Source of the DNA: JANLSO01 sp031362405 | GTDB taxonomy: Bacteria; Actinomycetota; Thermoleophilia; Miltoncostaeales; Miltoncostaeaceae | Length of the DNA stretch: 15,941 nt | Assembly (NCBI GenBank): GCA_031362405.1 | Contig: JANLSO010000026.1 | Coordinates: forward strand, 1 to 15,941 | Reading direction: 5' to 3' | Shown here: positions 1-7,287 of the stretch, piece by piece | How positions within the stretch are numbered: the first letter of the stretch is position 1 | Layout: every line of letters starts with the position of its first letter | Notes under the pieces: generated by a model | What the model saw: only the letters and a program-made list of their open reading frames with translations | Told to the model about the DNA's origin: nothing | The model's database searches: none | Position numbers and translations under genes: made by a program

Positions 1-204
1 CGAGACGGCCATGAAGTCGAGCTCGCATGGAACGGAGATGCGACGGACCAGATCGGCGATGAAGAAGACCGCGCCTTTCAGCACGCCGATGACGAGCAGC
101 TCGCGGTCGGCGTAGTCGGCGGAGATCTGGGCGCCGAGCTCGTCGATGCGTCGATGCAGATCGACCTCGGCGACAAGCACTTCTCCGGGCGTGGGCACAC
201 TCAT
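1..204 (-). CDS. hpt: Hypoxanthine phosphoribosyltransferase, N-terminal part (runs off the left edge)
   Basis: Only the first 68 codons are inside the window. The ATG is at 204, and its first bases overlap the tilS stop as ATGA (201-204), so translation is probably coupled to tilS. The visible protein begins MSVPTPGEVLVAEVDLHRRI and carries the early HPRT pattern VIGVLKGAVFFIADLVRRI followed by ELDFMAVS, which lies at the start of the type I phosphoribosyltransferase fold. The enzyme converts hypoxanthine or guanine plus PRPP to IMP or GMP in purine salvage. The PRPP-binding loop lies beyond the edge and cannot be checked. The tilS-hpt order is a widespread bacterial arrangement, often followed by ftsH, which would be expected just outside the window. 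Confidence 0.9.
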   Translation of the reverse strand, partial: MSVPTPGEVLVAEVDLHRRIDELGAQISADYADRELLVIGVLKGAVFFIADLVRRISVPCELDFMAVS

Positions 205-1547
205 CGAACGACCTCCAGTTGCACCGCGGGCTGACCGAGGGGGACGAGCTGGTCGTCGGATGCACGGTGACCGACGACCCAGACGACCGTCGGGCCCGCG
301 ACGACCACGGGTGCCGCCGGCCGCAGCGTCGCGGGAACGCCATGGGCGGCGAGCAGCCGCGCGACGCTCTGATGGCCGCGGCCCGGAAGCGCGATCCGGT
401 CGCCAGGTTGCCAGCCACGCACCGTGAGCTCCGCGTTGCCGGAAACGAAGACGCGATCGGGGCGCGGGGCCTCGGCCGGCGCCGCGGCGGCGCGCAGGCG
501 CACCCCACCGAAGCGAACCTCGCCGGGGACCGGCATCGGAGCCTGCGGGGGAACCGTGCCCGGGCGGGAAATCACGAGGCACCCGGAGACCCGCGCGGCC
601 ACGAGCCCGCCGGCGAGCTGGGTCGCGCGGCGTTCGCTCACCACCGCGAGTACCCGCTCGACGGCGGCCGCGGAGTGCGCTACCGCCGGAGCGCCGGCCT
701 CGTCGAGCAGACGCCGCACGAGCAGCCGACCCAGCGCGAGCGGTTCCACTCTCAGGGCCGCGACGTCGAGGCCGCCGCCCCGGTGACAGCGCGCCCAGGC
801 GGCGTCGACCACCGCGTCGAGCACGAGCCCCTCGTCGTGCATCCGCTCAGCGAAGGCGGCGATGTTGCGCTCGGCACCCGGACGGAGATCGGCGAGCAGG
901 CGCCGCGCCCGAGTTCGCGTGTAGGCCGAGTCCTCGTTCGACGGATCGGCTGCCGGCGCGAGACCCTGGCGCCGGCACCAGTCGCGGACCTCCCCGGCGG
1001 TGACGCCGAGCAGCGGTCGGGCGAGATCCGCGCGACGCGGCGCGATTCCGATGGCGCCCGTGCGACCCGTCCCGCGGGCAAGCCGCATCAGGACGGTTTC
1101 GGCTTGGTCGCTGGCCGTGTGACCCGTTGCGATCGCTGACCAGCCGTCGTGCGCGGCGACCCGTCGGGCCACGGCGTAGCGCGCGTCACGGGCCCGCTCG
1201 GGAGCCCCGGCGCCAGGTGCGAGCCCGAGGCGCTCGACACGCACGGGAAGCCCCAACTGCCCGGCGGCGCGAACAACATCGCGTGCCTCCACGGCGGATT
1301 CCGGCCGGAATCCGTGGTCGACGGTCAGAACACCGACGAGGCCGTCGTGCGTCGTCGCGAGCAGGTGCATCAGAAACAGGGAGTCGGCGCCGCCCGATAC
1401 AAGAGCCAGTGTGGGTTCGCCCGGTGCGAAGACGCCATGGTCGCGGGCCCACGCCGCGCAGCGTGCGATGAGATCGTCGTCCACCCCGGCAGTATGCTGG
1501 CCGGGCCCGTGGCGCTCCACCTTCCGCACCGACTTTGCGTGTTTCAC
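201..1547 (-). CDS. tilS: tRNA(Ile)-lysidine synthetase TilS
   Basis: TilS is an ATP-dependent cytoplasmic enzyme that attaches lysine to C34 of the CAU-anticodon tRNA-Ile so that it reads AUA. The N-type ATP pyrophosphatase P-loop SGGADS is at residues 51-56, followed by LTVDHGFRPES and ATGHTASDQAETVLMRLARG, all typical of TilS. The stretch DPSNEDSAYTRTRARR is the conserved link to the middle domain, and the C-terminal third resembles the TilS C-terminal domain. The 448-residue length is normal. The GTG start at 1547 overlaps the stop of the upstream gene as GTGA. A second GTG at 1484 would leave about 29 residues before the P-loop and is a reasonable alternative; neither has a clear Shine-Dalgarno. 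The stop overlaps the hpt start. Confidence 0.95.
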   Translation of the reverse strand: MKHAKSVRKVERHGPGQHTAGVDDDLIARCAAWARDHGVFAPGEPTLALVSGGADSLFLMHLLATTHDGLVGVLTVDHGFRPESAVEARDVVRAAGQLGLPVRVERLGLAPGAGAPERARDARYAVARRVAAHDGWSAIATGHTASDQAETVLMRLARGTGRTGAIGIAPRRADLARPLLGVTAGEVRDWCRRQGLAPAADPSNEDSAYTRTRARRLLADLRPGAERNIAAFAERMHDEGLVLDAVVDAAWARCHRGGGLDVAALRVEPLALGRLLVRRLLDEAGAPAVAHSAAAVERVLAVVSERRATQLAGGLVAARVSGCLVISRPGTVPPQAPMPVPGEVRFGGVRLRAAAAPAEAPRPDRVFVSGNAELTVRGWQPGDRIALPGRGHQSVARLLAAHGVPATLRPAAPVVVAGPTVVWVVGHRASDDQLVPLGQPAVQLEVVR

Positions 1548-2059
1548 CCCGACGCGAGGGCGGCGACCAGAGCGTCGAGCTCGGGCCGCGTGATCTCCCC
1601 GGGCCAGGTTGCGGCCACCTGCCCTCGAGCGTCGATGAGAAAGCTGGTCGGGATACCCGTGGCGCCAAAGCGCTCTGCCAGATCGCCTTTTCGGTCGACG
1701 GCAAGCGCGAAGCCGACGTTCGCGGCCTCGGCGAAACGCCGTGCCTCGTCGGGAGCGTCGTTCGCGGCGATTCCCAGTACGGGAACGTCCGGTGTCTCAC
1801 GGGCGAACGTCGCCAGGGTCGGCGTCTCCTGCTTGCACGGCTCGCACCAGGAGGCCCAGAAGTTGATGAGCAGCGGCTTGCCGGCGAACTGTTCAAGCGT
1901 GATCTCCGGCCCACCGCGCAGGTTGGGCACGGCGAAGGCGGGTGCAGCGCGACGCTCCGACACCGGGGTCACGTTGGCATCGCGCTGCACGGCCGAGCTG
2001 TCGCACGCGACAGCGAAGGCCGCGAGAGCAGCCAGAAGGAAGAGGGCGATAGGGCGCAT
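1544..2059 (-). CDS. TlpA/ResA-type thioredoxin-like exported protein
   Basis: The 171-residue protein starts with a hydrophobic signal sequence (MRPIALFLLAALAAFAVAC) ending in Cys19, which may be a lipobox, although Ala at -3 makes it a weak one. The thioredoxin fold follows: INFWASWCEPC with the redox cysteines at 72 and 75, and the cis-proline segment GATGIPTSFLID near residue 137. The family reduces or isomerises disulfides on exported proteins or assists cytochrome c maturation; no cytochrome genes are visible here. It is first in a minus-strand operon and its TGA overlaps the tilS GTG. The start lies only 14 bp from the divergent PAP2 ORF, so its promoter must overlap that gene's 5' end. 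The general family is clear; the actual substrate is unknown. Confidence 0.88.
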   Translation of the reverse strand: MRPIALFLLAALAAFAVACDSSAVQRDANVTPVSERRAAPAFAVPNLRGGPEITLEQFAGKPLLINFWASWCEPCKQETPTLATFARETPDVPVLGIAANDAPDEARRFAEAANVGFALAVDRKGDLAERFGATGIPTSFLIDARGQVAATWPGEITRPELDALVAALASG

Positions 2060-2073
2060 CGCGGGTCAGCGTA

Positions 2074-2595
2074 GTGACTGATTCGCCAATGAGGTCGACT
2101 CTCCACCTCCTCACCGGCGTCGACCGGCGCGCTGGGGTGGCGATTCGCCGCCGGGTGGGTCGAAACCCCTCGTTACATCAGGCCGCGCCTCTCGTCGCCG
2201 GGGCGATGTCGCCAAGCTTTCGGGTCGTCGTCGCAGTGCTGATCGCCCGCCGCAGCACGCGCACAGCCGGGCTCACAGCCCTCGCGGCGAGCGTCACTTC
2301 GGCGTTGATCGCCAAAGCCCTGCGCGATCGCCTCCGGCGGCCGCGACCGGGCGCGCGCGCAGAGGGTGGATTTCCGAGTCGCCACTCCGCGGCGTCGGTG
2401 GCGATCGCCGTTGCCGTCGCGTCGCAGCATCGCCGCGCTGGCCAGGCGCTCGGCGGCGCCGCGATCTTTGGGATGGCAGCACGCGTTGCGGCAGCGGAAC
2501 ACGAGCCGGCCGACGTAATCGCCGGGGCAGCGCTCGGCTGGGCAATAGCCACCACCGTCGCCTGCGCGCTTCCCCGATGGTCCTCGATCGCTTAG
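2074..2595 (+). CDS. PAP2-family membrane phosphatase (small)
   Basis: This is a short (173 residue) membrane protein with the three PAP2 motifs: K81 followed by RRPRP (88-92), PSRH at 101-104 in place of the commoner PSGH, and R137-x5-H143-x3-D147. The last fits the consensus spacing exactly and holds the catalytic His/Asp pair. Hydrophobic stretches around 50-58, 66-80, 107-117, 126-140 and 148-166 suggest several membrane helices. Family members dephosphorylate lipid phosphates such as phosphatidate, undecaprenyl diphosphate or polyprenyl-phosphate intermediates; the substrate cannot be named from this sequence. The GTG at 2074 is the longest start, and ATG at 2089 is a good alternative given the 14-bp gap to the divergent gene. 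The next gene begins 10 bp downstream, suggesting co-transcription. Confidence 0.82.
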   Translation: MTDSPMRSTLHLLTGVDRRAGVAIRRRVGRNPSLHQAAPLVAGAMSPSFRVVVAVLIARRSTRTAGLTALAASVTSALIAKALRDRLRRPRPGARAEGGFPSRHSAASVAIAVAVASQHRRAGQALGGAAIFGMAARVAAAEHEPADVIAGAALGWAIATTVACALPRWSSIA

Positions 2596-2605
2596 CGTCA
2601 CCGGT

Positions 2606-3013
2606 ATGACCGATCCGCCACCCGCGGCCCAGCGTGTGACGTACCTGATCGCCTGTGTGCTCGCCATGCTCGGGGTGCTGGGGCTTCTGCGGACGGGCCT
2701 CGCGAACCCCTGGCGCGAGCAGGGCACCGATCTCCTCGGGATGACGACACACCCGATCACCGCGCTCATGCACGCCGCCATCGGCCTGACGGGTATTCCG
2801 ATCGCTCGGGCAGCCCGCGCAGCACACCGCTACCTGTGGCTGGTCGGGGGCCTTCTGGCCACGTGGACCGCAGCCGCATTCGTACTCGACGGCGCTCCCA
2901 ACGACCTGTTCGTGCGCGAGCCGTTTCTTTTGGCCGTCCACGCGATCGGCGCCGCGACATGCCTGATCGCCGCGGCTCTCACCCAGAACCCGCGAGGGGC
3001 CCAAAGCTCCTGA
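2606..3013 (+). CDS. Four-helix membrane protein, DUF4383-like
   Basis: This 135-residue protein has about four hydrophobic segments (roughly 12-28, 56-68, 77-92, 107-124). It also has the DUF4383-like signature of HPITALMHAAIGLTG just after the first helix, where the family has a histidine-rich membrane stretch (HP..N..H...G..G). DUF4383 proteins are small actinobacterial membrane proteins of unknown function. The start ATG lies 10 bp after the PAP2 stop with no obvious Shine-Dalgarno, so it is probably the second gene of a two-gene operon. It ends before a palindromic element and converges on the diguanylate cyclase. The family call comes from pattern recognition and is moderately sure; that the ORF is a real membrane protein is likely. 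Confidence 0.72.
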   Translation: MTDPPPAAQRVTYLIACVLAMLGVLGLLRTGLANPWREQGTDLLGMTTHPITALMHAAIGLTGIPIARAARAAHRYLWLVGGLLATWTAAAFVLDGAPNDLFVREPFLLAVHAIGAATCLIAAALTQNPRGAQSS

Positions 3014-3034
3014 GCCGCCCCGCACGTCCGCCGA

Positions 3035-3069
3035 TGTCAACAAACGGTGCCCGGCACCGGATGTTGACA
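3035..3069. repeat. Nested palindrome between convergent genes
   Basis: Outer arms TGTCAACA (3035-3042) and TGTTGACA (3062-3069) are perfect reverse complements. Inside them, CGGTGC (3045-3050) and GCACCG (3054-3059) pair around a 3-nt loop. The two arm sets are separated only by AA and GA, giving an 8-bp stem, a 2x2 internal bulge and a 6-bp stem. It sits in the 92-bp gap between the convergent stops at 3013 and 3106. It could act as a bidirectional terminator, but there is no T tract on either side. The symmetric sequence also looks like a dispersed repetitive extragenic palindrome. No second copy is in this window. Confidence 0.7.
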
Positions 3070-3105
3070 ACACGCTTCGAACCACCGCGGCACCGACGGG
3101 GGCCT

Positions 3106-4011
3106 CTACGCCGCCGTGCGGTGGTCGCCGGGAAGGACGACGCCGATGATGCGGTCTTCCTCGTCCGAGAGGCGTACCCGGTCGCGACCGGCAGCCTTGG
3201 CGGCGTAGAGCGCCCGGTCGGCGCGTTGGATCAGCATGCTTGCGTCAGAGGCATCGCCAGGGAGGTGCTCCGCAACGCCGGCGGAGATGGTCACCGTGAC
3301 CAGGCGCCCACCCGAGACTTCGATCTCGATCTCGGCGACGGCGGCCCGGATGCGTTCGGCGGCCTCCACGGCCTCCTCCGCCGGGCCGGGGACGATCAGC
3401 GCAAACTCCTCACCACCGAAACGCGCGGCGATGTCGGATGAGCGCGAGCAGTGAGTAATCGTGTCGCCGACCAGTGCAAGCATCCGGTTGCCCGCGTCGT
3501 GCCCGTGTTGATCGTTGAACCGCTTGAAACGGTCGACGTCGAAGATGACCAAAGAAACCTGACCGCCATAGCGCACGGTCCGCCGCACCTCGCGAGGGAG
3601 GGCGTCGGCGAAGAAGGCGAAGTTCGGCAACCCGGTGAGGCGGTCGGTCAGGGACTGCTCGGAGACGCGCCCGAGTTCGCGTGTAAACATCTCGTGCCCG
3701 GCTCCGATCACCCCTCCGAGAGCCACGAACCCGACAAGCCCGACACCCAGCGTCAGACCGTCGATGCTCGGATCGGAGGCGATCAGCGCAAAGGCAAGCG
3801 CCGTGATGGCCGCCACCAGAGCAAGGCCGCGGCGCCCGGCGAGCGGCATCGCGAGGGCGACAGCGACGGCGTAAAGCGGCCATGCACGGGTCGCCCCGGC
3901 GAGCGCCGCAAGCGAGGGCAGTCCGACGAGACCGCACAGGAGAATCGACCGACGCCGAGCGCCCAGATCGACCTCAGGGTAGGGCTCGTCGCCTCGATAG
4001 GCGGGGTCCAT
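3106..4011 (-). CDS. Membrane-anchored diguanylate cyclase (GGDEF)
   Basis: This protein makes cyclic di-GMP from two GTP. The start is ATG 4011 (MDPAYRGDEP), giving 301 residues; the open frame extends upstream to 4509, but that part reads through the neighbouring locus in antisense. Residues about 22-105 form three or four membrane helices with very short loops, so this is a membrane input region rather than a large extracellular sensor. A short linker leads to the GGDEF domain (about 121-285) with SLTDRLTGLPN, FDVDRFKRFND (metal/GTP-binding aspartates near 158-160) and the active-site GGEEF at 199-203. An RSSD I-site (190-193) sits exactly five residues before GGEEF, so product inhibition is expected. 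No EAL or HD-GYP partner is in the window. Catalysis is very likely; the signal is unknown. Confidence 0.93.
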   Translation of the reverse strand: MDPAYRGDEPYPEVDLGARRRSILLCGLVGLPSLAALAGATRAWPLYAVAVALAMPLAGRRGLALVAAITALAFALIASDPSIDGLTLGVGLVGFVALGGVIGAGHEMFTRELGRVSEQSLTDRLTGLPNFAFFADALPREVRRTVRYGGQVSLVIFDVDRFKRFNDQHGHDAGNRMLALVGDTITHCSRSSDIAARFGGEEFALIVPGPAEEAVEAAERIRAAVAEIEIEVSGGRLVTVTISAGVAEHLPGDASDASMLIQRADRALYAAKAAGRDRVRLSDEEDRIIGVVLPGDHRTAA

Positions 4012-4146
4012 CACCGTGGTGTGTGTCAGCCCATTCTGCACGGGTTGCCACGCTACATATGGGGTCGGACGGCGTCCGCCGGCGTTTCCGCGGCGCGATC
4101 GGGAGGGCGATGAGACTCCCCAGACCGTGAACTCGCGCAAGAGGGC

Positions 4147-5104
4147 GTGGCGCACATGGACATTGGCATCGTCGGAGCGGGCGTGATGGGCAGTGAGATA
4201 GCATTCGCCGCTGCGGCGGTCGACACGAACGTCGTGCTGTGCAACGCCGATTCCGAGGCTCTGACGTGCGGGGTCGACCACGTGGTTGCCCTCGCGGGCC
4301 GCGCGGCGCGAAAGGGCCGGATCACCGACGACGACGCGGCCATCATTGTCGCGAGGGTCCAACCGTCGACGGATATCGGTGATCTGCACGACTGCGACCT
4401 GGTGATCGACACCGTCAGCGAGGTGATGGCGACGAGGCGCGTCGTCTTCGGTGCGATCATCCCCTCCACACGTCCGGCCTGTCGATCTCCGAGCTGGCCG
4501 CGGCAACAAACCGGCCGACGCAGGTCGTTGGGCTCCATTCCTTCACTCCGGCGAGCGTGATGCGTGTGGGCGAGATCGTCGGCGGCAACGACACGAGCCA
4601 GGAGACCTGACTCGTGTCGAGCAGGTGGCTCGTGATCTCGGAAATACCCCCGTACGGCTGCGTGAACGCGCGGGTTTCCTCGTCAACCGGTGCTCATCCG
4701 GGCGATGGTCGAGGCGTACCGGCGGACCAATGGGCTCGGCGCCGACCCCTGCCGCGGTTGGCGCAGCCGTGGTGGCGTCAGGCTCCGCCCCGATGGGCCC
4801 CTTCGCGCTCGGCGACCTGATCGACCTCGGCACGATGGATCACGTCCGCGGTGATCTGAAGGCGGCCTACGGTGAGCGTTTCCTCGATGCGGGCATGCTC
4901 GTTACCAACGTCGACGAGGGCCTTCTCGGCGGTAGATCGGGGCGCGGCTTCTTCTGCGCCGATCGACCAGGCCGTGCGCTGCCGCGACGAGCAGATCGCC
5001 GACGCCGCCGACATCGACATCGCGCTGTGTCTCGGGCCGGCTGGAGCGAGGGTCTTCTGACGATCGCCCATCGCGATCCCGCGAAGGACCATTCGTTCAC
5101 GTAA
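4147..5104 (+). pseudogene. Decayed 3-hydroxyacyl-CoA dehydrogenase (3-hydroxybutyryl-CoA dehydrogenase type)
   Basis: The 5' part (GTG 4147 or ATG 4156) encodes an N-terminal Rossmann domain, MDIGIVGAGVMGSEIAFAAA, with GxGxxG. Family homology then continues across several frames. HTSGLSISELAAATNRPTQ and the following HSFTPASVMRVGEIV are read from 4467 to the TGA at 4608. LTRVEQVARDLGNTPVRL and AGFLVNR are read from 4607 to 4690. VLIRAMVEAYRRTNGLG occupies 4690-4749, and APMGPFALGDLIDL through SGRGFF starts at 4751. A possible second C-terminal domain (DAADIDIALCLG) lies in another frame to about 5040, with the tail in the previous frame to 5104. Three changes (4467, 4607, 4690) equal loss of one base in a C or G run; T4750 looks like an extra base. 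About 9 residues also seem missing before HTSG. Normally such enzymes oxidise 3-hydroxyacyl-CoA with NAD in beta-oxidation; this copy cannot make a full-length protein as written. Confidence 0.8.
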
Positions 5105-5217
5105 TGCATGCGACTTCTCGCCAGACTGGTGCTGATTCGTCGTCTCGGCCAGGATGGCCGTTGGCTCCCGCGCACCTAGGCGGGCGGGTTGTTTCTACGA
5201 TCGAAGGAGGTGGCGTG

Positions 5218-6165
5218 ATGACACATCATCCGCACCCTGATGTGAAGGGACGGTCGGTGCTCAGCCTCATGCACCACAGCCCCGAGGCGATTGCGGCGGT
5301 GCTCGACACCGCCGCCGAGCTGAAGGCGACGCCACGGCCGACGTGGCCGCGTCCGCTCGCGGGGAAGATCGTCGCCCTGATCTTTGAGCGCCCGTCGACA
5401 CGGACGCGCGTCTCGTTCGAGGTCGGGGTTGCGCACCTTGGCGGCCATCCCCTCGTTTTGTCATCCAGTGAAATGCAGCTTGGCCGCGGCGAGACCATCG
5501 AGGACACCGCAAAGGTGCTCTCGCGGATGGTCGACGCGATCATGCTGCGCACGGGTGCCCATCAGAACCTCGTCGATCTTGCCACCCACGCCTCGGTACC
5601 GGTGATCAACGGCCTCACCCATGCGCACCATCCGTGTCAGGCCCTGGCCGACGCGCTGACCCTGCGCGAGCGTTTCGGCGATCTGCGCGGCCTGCCTGTT
5701 GCCTACGTCGGAGACGGAAACAACGTCTGCGCGTCACTGATGATCGTGGGCGCGCTGACGGGCATGGCAGTTACCGCCGCGTGCCCGCCTGGATACGAGC
5801 CCGACCGCGAAGTCGTCGCCTGGGCCCAGGCGACCTCGGCAGCCAGTGGAGGCACGACGCGCGTCAGCGCCGACGCACACGAGGCCGTCGCCGACGTGCG
5901 CGCGATCTATGGCGACACGTGGATCTCGATGGGGGACGAGGACGGCGGCGCCAAACGCCTCGCCGACCTCGACGCCTTCCGCATCGACGATGCCCTGATG
6001 GACGCCGCTGCGCCCGACTGCATCGCCCTGCACTGCCTTCCCGCCCATCACGGCGAGGAGATCACCTACGGAGTGCTGCACGGCCCGCGGTCGGCGGTGT
6101 GGGATCAGGCGGAGAACCGCATCCATGCCCAGGCCGCGCTGATGGCCCACATGCTGGGCGACTGA
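5218..6165 (+). CDS. argF: Ornithine carbamoyltransferase
   Basis: This enzyme makes citrulline from ornithine and carbamoyl phosphate in arginine biosynthesis. ATG 5218 is chosen because an excellent Shine-Dalgarno, AAGGAGGT (5204-5211), lies 7 nt upstream counted from GGAGG; GTG 5215 is slightly too close, and the longer open frame from 5104 has no support. The 315-residue length is normal. Carbamoyl-phosphate motif STRTR is at 60-64, SSSEMQLGRGETIEDTAKVL at 82-101, HPCQ at 138-141, YVGDGNNV at 163-170, SMGDE at 237-241 in the ornithine-binding position and HCLP at 272-275, all typical of OTCases rather than aspartate carbamoyltransferases. No other arg gene or argR is adjacent, so it is an orphan copy rather than part of an arg operon. 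The frame is fully intact beside decayed neighbours. Confidence 0.95.
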   Translation: MTHHPHPDVKGRSVLSLMHHSPEAIAAVLDTAAELKATPRPTWPRPLAGKIVALIFERPSTRTRVSFEVGVAHLGGHPLVLSSSEMQLGRGETIEDTAKVLSRMVDAIMLRTGAHQNLVDLATHASVPVINGLTHAHHPCQALADALTLRERFGDLRGLPVAYVGDGNNVCASLMIVGALTGMAVTAACPPGYEPDREVVAWAQATSAASGGTTRVSADAHEAVADVRAIYGDTWISMGDEDGGAKRLADLDAFRIDDALMDAAAPDCIALHCLPAHHGEEITYGVLHGPRSAVWDQAENRIHAQAALMAHMLGD

Positions 6166-6245
6166 TCGCAGACATCGTCCGCTCCCGATGGCGTTCGCGT
6201 CTCCGCTACGGGATGACCCCGCTATCCAAATGAGAAGTGCGAACC

Positions 6246-6430
6246 ATGGGCGGTGCCATCCGAAGCGCGCTGAAAGCGGGAGCCATCACCCTCGTCTTCT
6301 ACGTTGTGATCGTGCTCATCGCCGGGCAGGGGCACGCGACGCAATCGGCGCAGGCATCGTCGGCCGTGTGACCGGCGCGATCACATACGTCATCATGATC
6401 GCCATCACCGGGCGAAAAGCGGGCAGGTAG
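6246..6430 (+). pseudogene. Small two-helix membrane ORF broken by a one-base shift
   Basis: From ATG 6246 the frame reads MGGAIRSALKAGAITLVFYV and continues through a hydrophobic helix to a GGGG run at 6329-6332, after which it becomes unlike a protein and stops at 6372. In the frame one base back, ARDAIGAGIVGRVTGAITYV continues into a second hydrophobic helix ending GRKAGR at 6430. Joining the two gives about 60 residues with two membrane segments and a basic tail, as if one G were lost from the run. No family is recognised. The rest of the 354-nt gap between argF and the rhomboid gene shows only a short minus-strand stretch (about 6439-6511) noted in the findings. Confidence that this was a gene is modest. 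Confidence 0.4.
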
Positions 6431-6519
6431 GTGCGGGCGGGGGATCCGATCGCGCGCGGCGACCGCGTCGACCACCCAACGCCCGCTGTCGGCGAGTAGC
6501 CGACGCACAGCCTCCCGAC

Positions 6520-7287
6520 ATGCTGCCCCTCTACGACGACAACCCGACGCGGCGACTGCCGATCCTCACGATCGGCCTGATTCTCATCAACCTGTTGGTC
6601 TTCGGCTATCAGGTTTCTCTACCGAACACCACACAGCTCGGCGGCGAGGTTGCTTTCCAATGTGAGTACGGGATGGTTCCCGCCCATGTTTTGAAAGGCG
6701 TGGATCCGGCGCTCGACCTCGATGCGTCGTCAGGGCGTGAGGTCTCCTGCCAGGGCGTCAACCAACAGCAGGGCAGGTTCCTCGGGCTGTTCACCTCACA
6801 GTTCCTGCACGGCGGTTGGCTACATCTGCTGGGCAATATGCTGTTTCTGTGGGTCTTCGGGAACAACATCGAAGACCGTCTGGGTCGGCTGCGGTTTATT
6901 CCGTTTTTTTTGTTGTGCGGCGCTCTTGCCGCACTCAGCCAGGGGCTCTGGGCACTACGTGACGTTCAGGAAGCGGGCATTCCCGTGATCGGGGCGTCCG
7001 GTGCCATCTCGGGCGTGATGGGCGCATACCTGGCACTCTTCCCACGCGCCGGCATCTGGACTCTCGTGGCGTTCGTATTCCCGCTGAAGATCCCCGCGTG
7101 GCTATGGATCGGTATCTACCTCGTGCTGCAGTTCTTCTACCTCGGTAGCTCAGGTTCGGGCGCGGGCGTCGCGTACTTGGCCCATATCGGCGGCCTCGTT
7201 GCCGGTTGGCTGCTGATCCGCCCGATGCTCGCGGGTCGCAACGACCCGCCGCCGCCAGAGACGGCGCTCCCGCGGGCGGCCTTCTGA
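6520..7287 (+). CDS. Rhomboid-family intramembrane serine protease
   Basis: Rhomboids cleave transmembrane helices of substrate proteins inside the membrane. The 255-residue protein has an N-terminal helix (about 14-30), a soluble loop with two cysteines (48 and 77), then HGGWLHLLGNMLFLWVFGNN (97-116), the conserved loop/helix segment. The catalytic serine motif GASGAISG has Ser160, and HIGGLVAGW supplies catalytic His222. Both dyad residues are present, so it is probably active. Five or six membrane helices are visible. The start at ATG 6520 gives a natural N-terminus (MLPLYDDNPTRRLPILT), with no strong ribosome binding site. The stop overlaps the next ATG by one base (TGATG at 7285-7289), so it is coupled to the DUF2007 and FIST genes. 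The substrate is unknown. Confidence 0.93.
   Translation: MLPLYDDNPTRRLPILTIGLILINLLVFGYQVSLPNTTQLGGEVAFQCEYGMVPAHVLKGVDPALDLDASSGREVSCQGVNQQQGRFLGLFTSQFLHGGWLHLLGNMLFLWVFGNNIEDRLGRLRFIPFFLLCGALAALSQGLWALRDVQEAGIPVIGASGAISGVMGAYLALFPRAGIWTLVAFVFPLKIPAWLWIGIYLVLQFFYLGSSGSGAGVAYLAHIGGLVAGWLLIRPMLAGRNDPPPPETALPRAAF

Noticed and set aside
219..1139. Long plus-strand open frame opposite tilS
   Set aside because: It lies antisense to a clear tilS, with Arg/Gly-rich low-complexity translation and no family resemblance; GC-rich DNA produces such shadows.
4012..4509. Upstream extension of the diguanylate cyclase frame
   Set aside because: The extra 166 residues are antisense to the dehydrogenase relic and not protein-like; ATG 4011 begins a natural N-terminus.
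4605..4612. Programmed ribosomal frameshifting in the dehydrogenase relic
   Set aside because: There are too many shifts, no slippery heptamer with a downstream structure was seen, and one shift has the opposite sign; decay or error explains it better.
5161..5201. Promoter for argF with TACGAT (5196-5201) as -10
   Set aside because: No -35 lies at a usable distance and the implied leader would cut into the ribosome binding site.
5104..5217. Upstream extension of argF
   Set aside because: The strong AAGGAGGT site at 5204-5211 fixes the start at 5218, and the extension does not resemble OTCase.
6184..6214. Weak inverted repeat TCCCG..CGGGA after argF
   Set aside because: Only five base pairs with a long loop and no T tract; not a convincing terminator.
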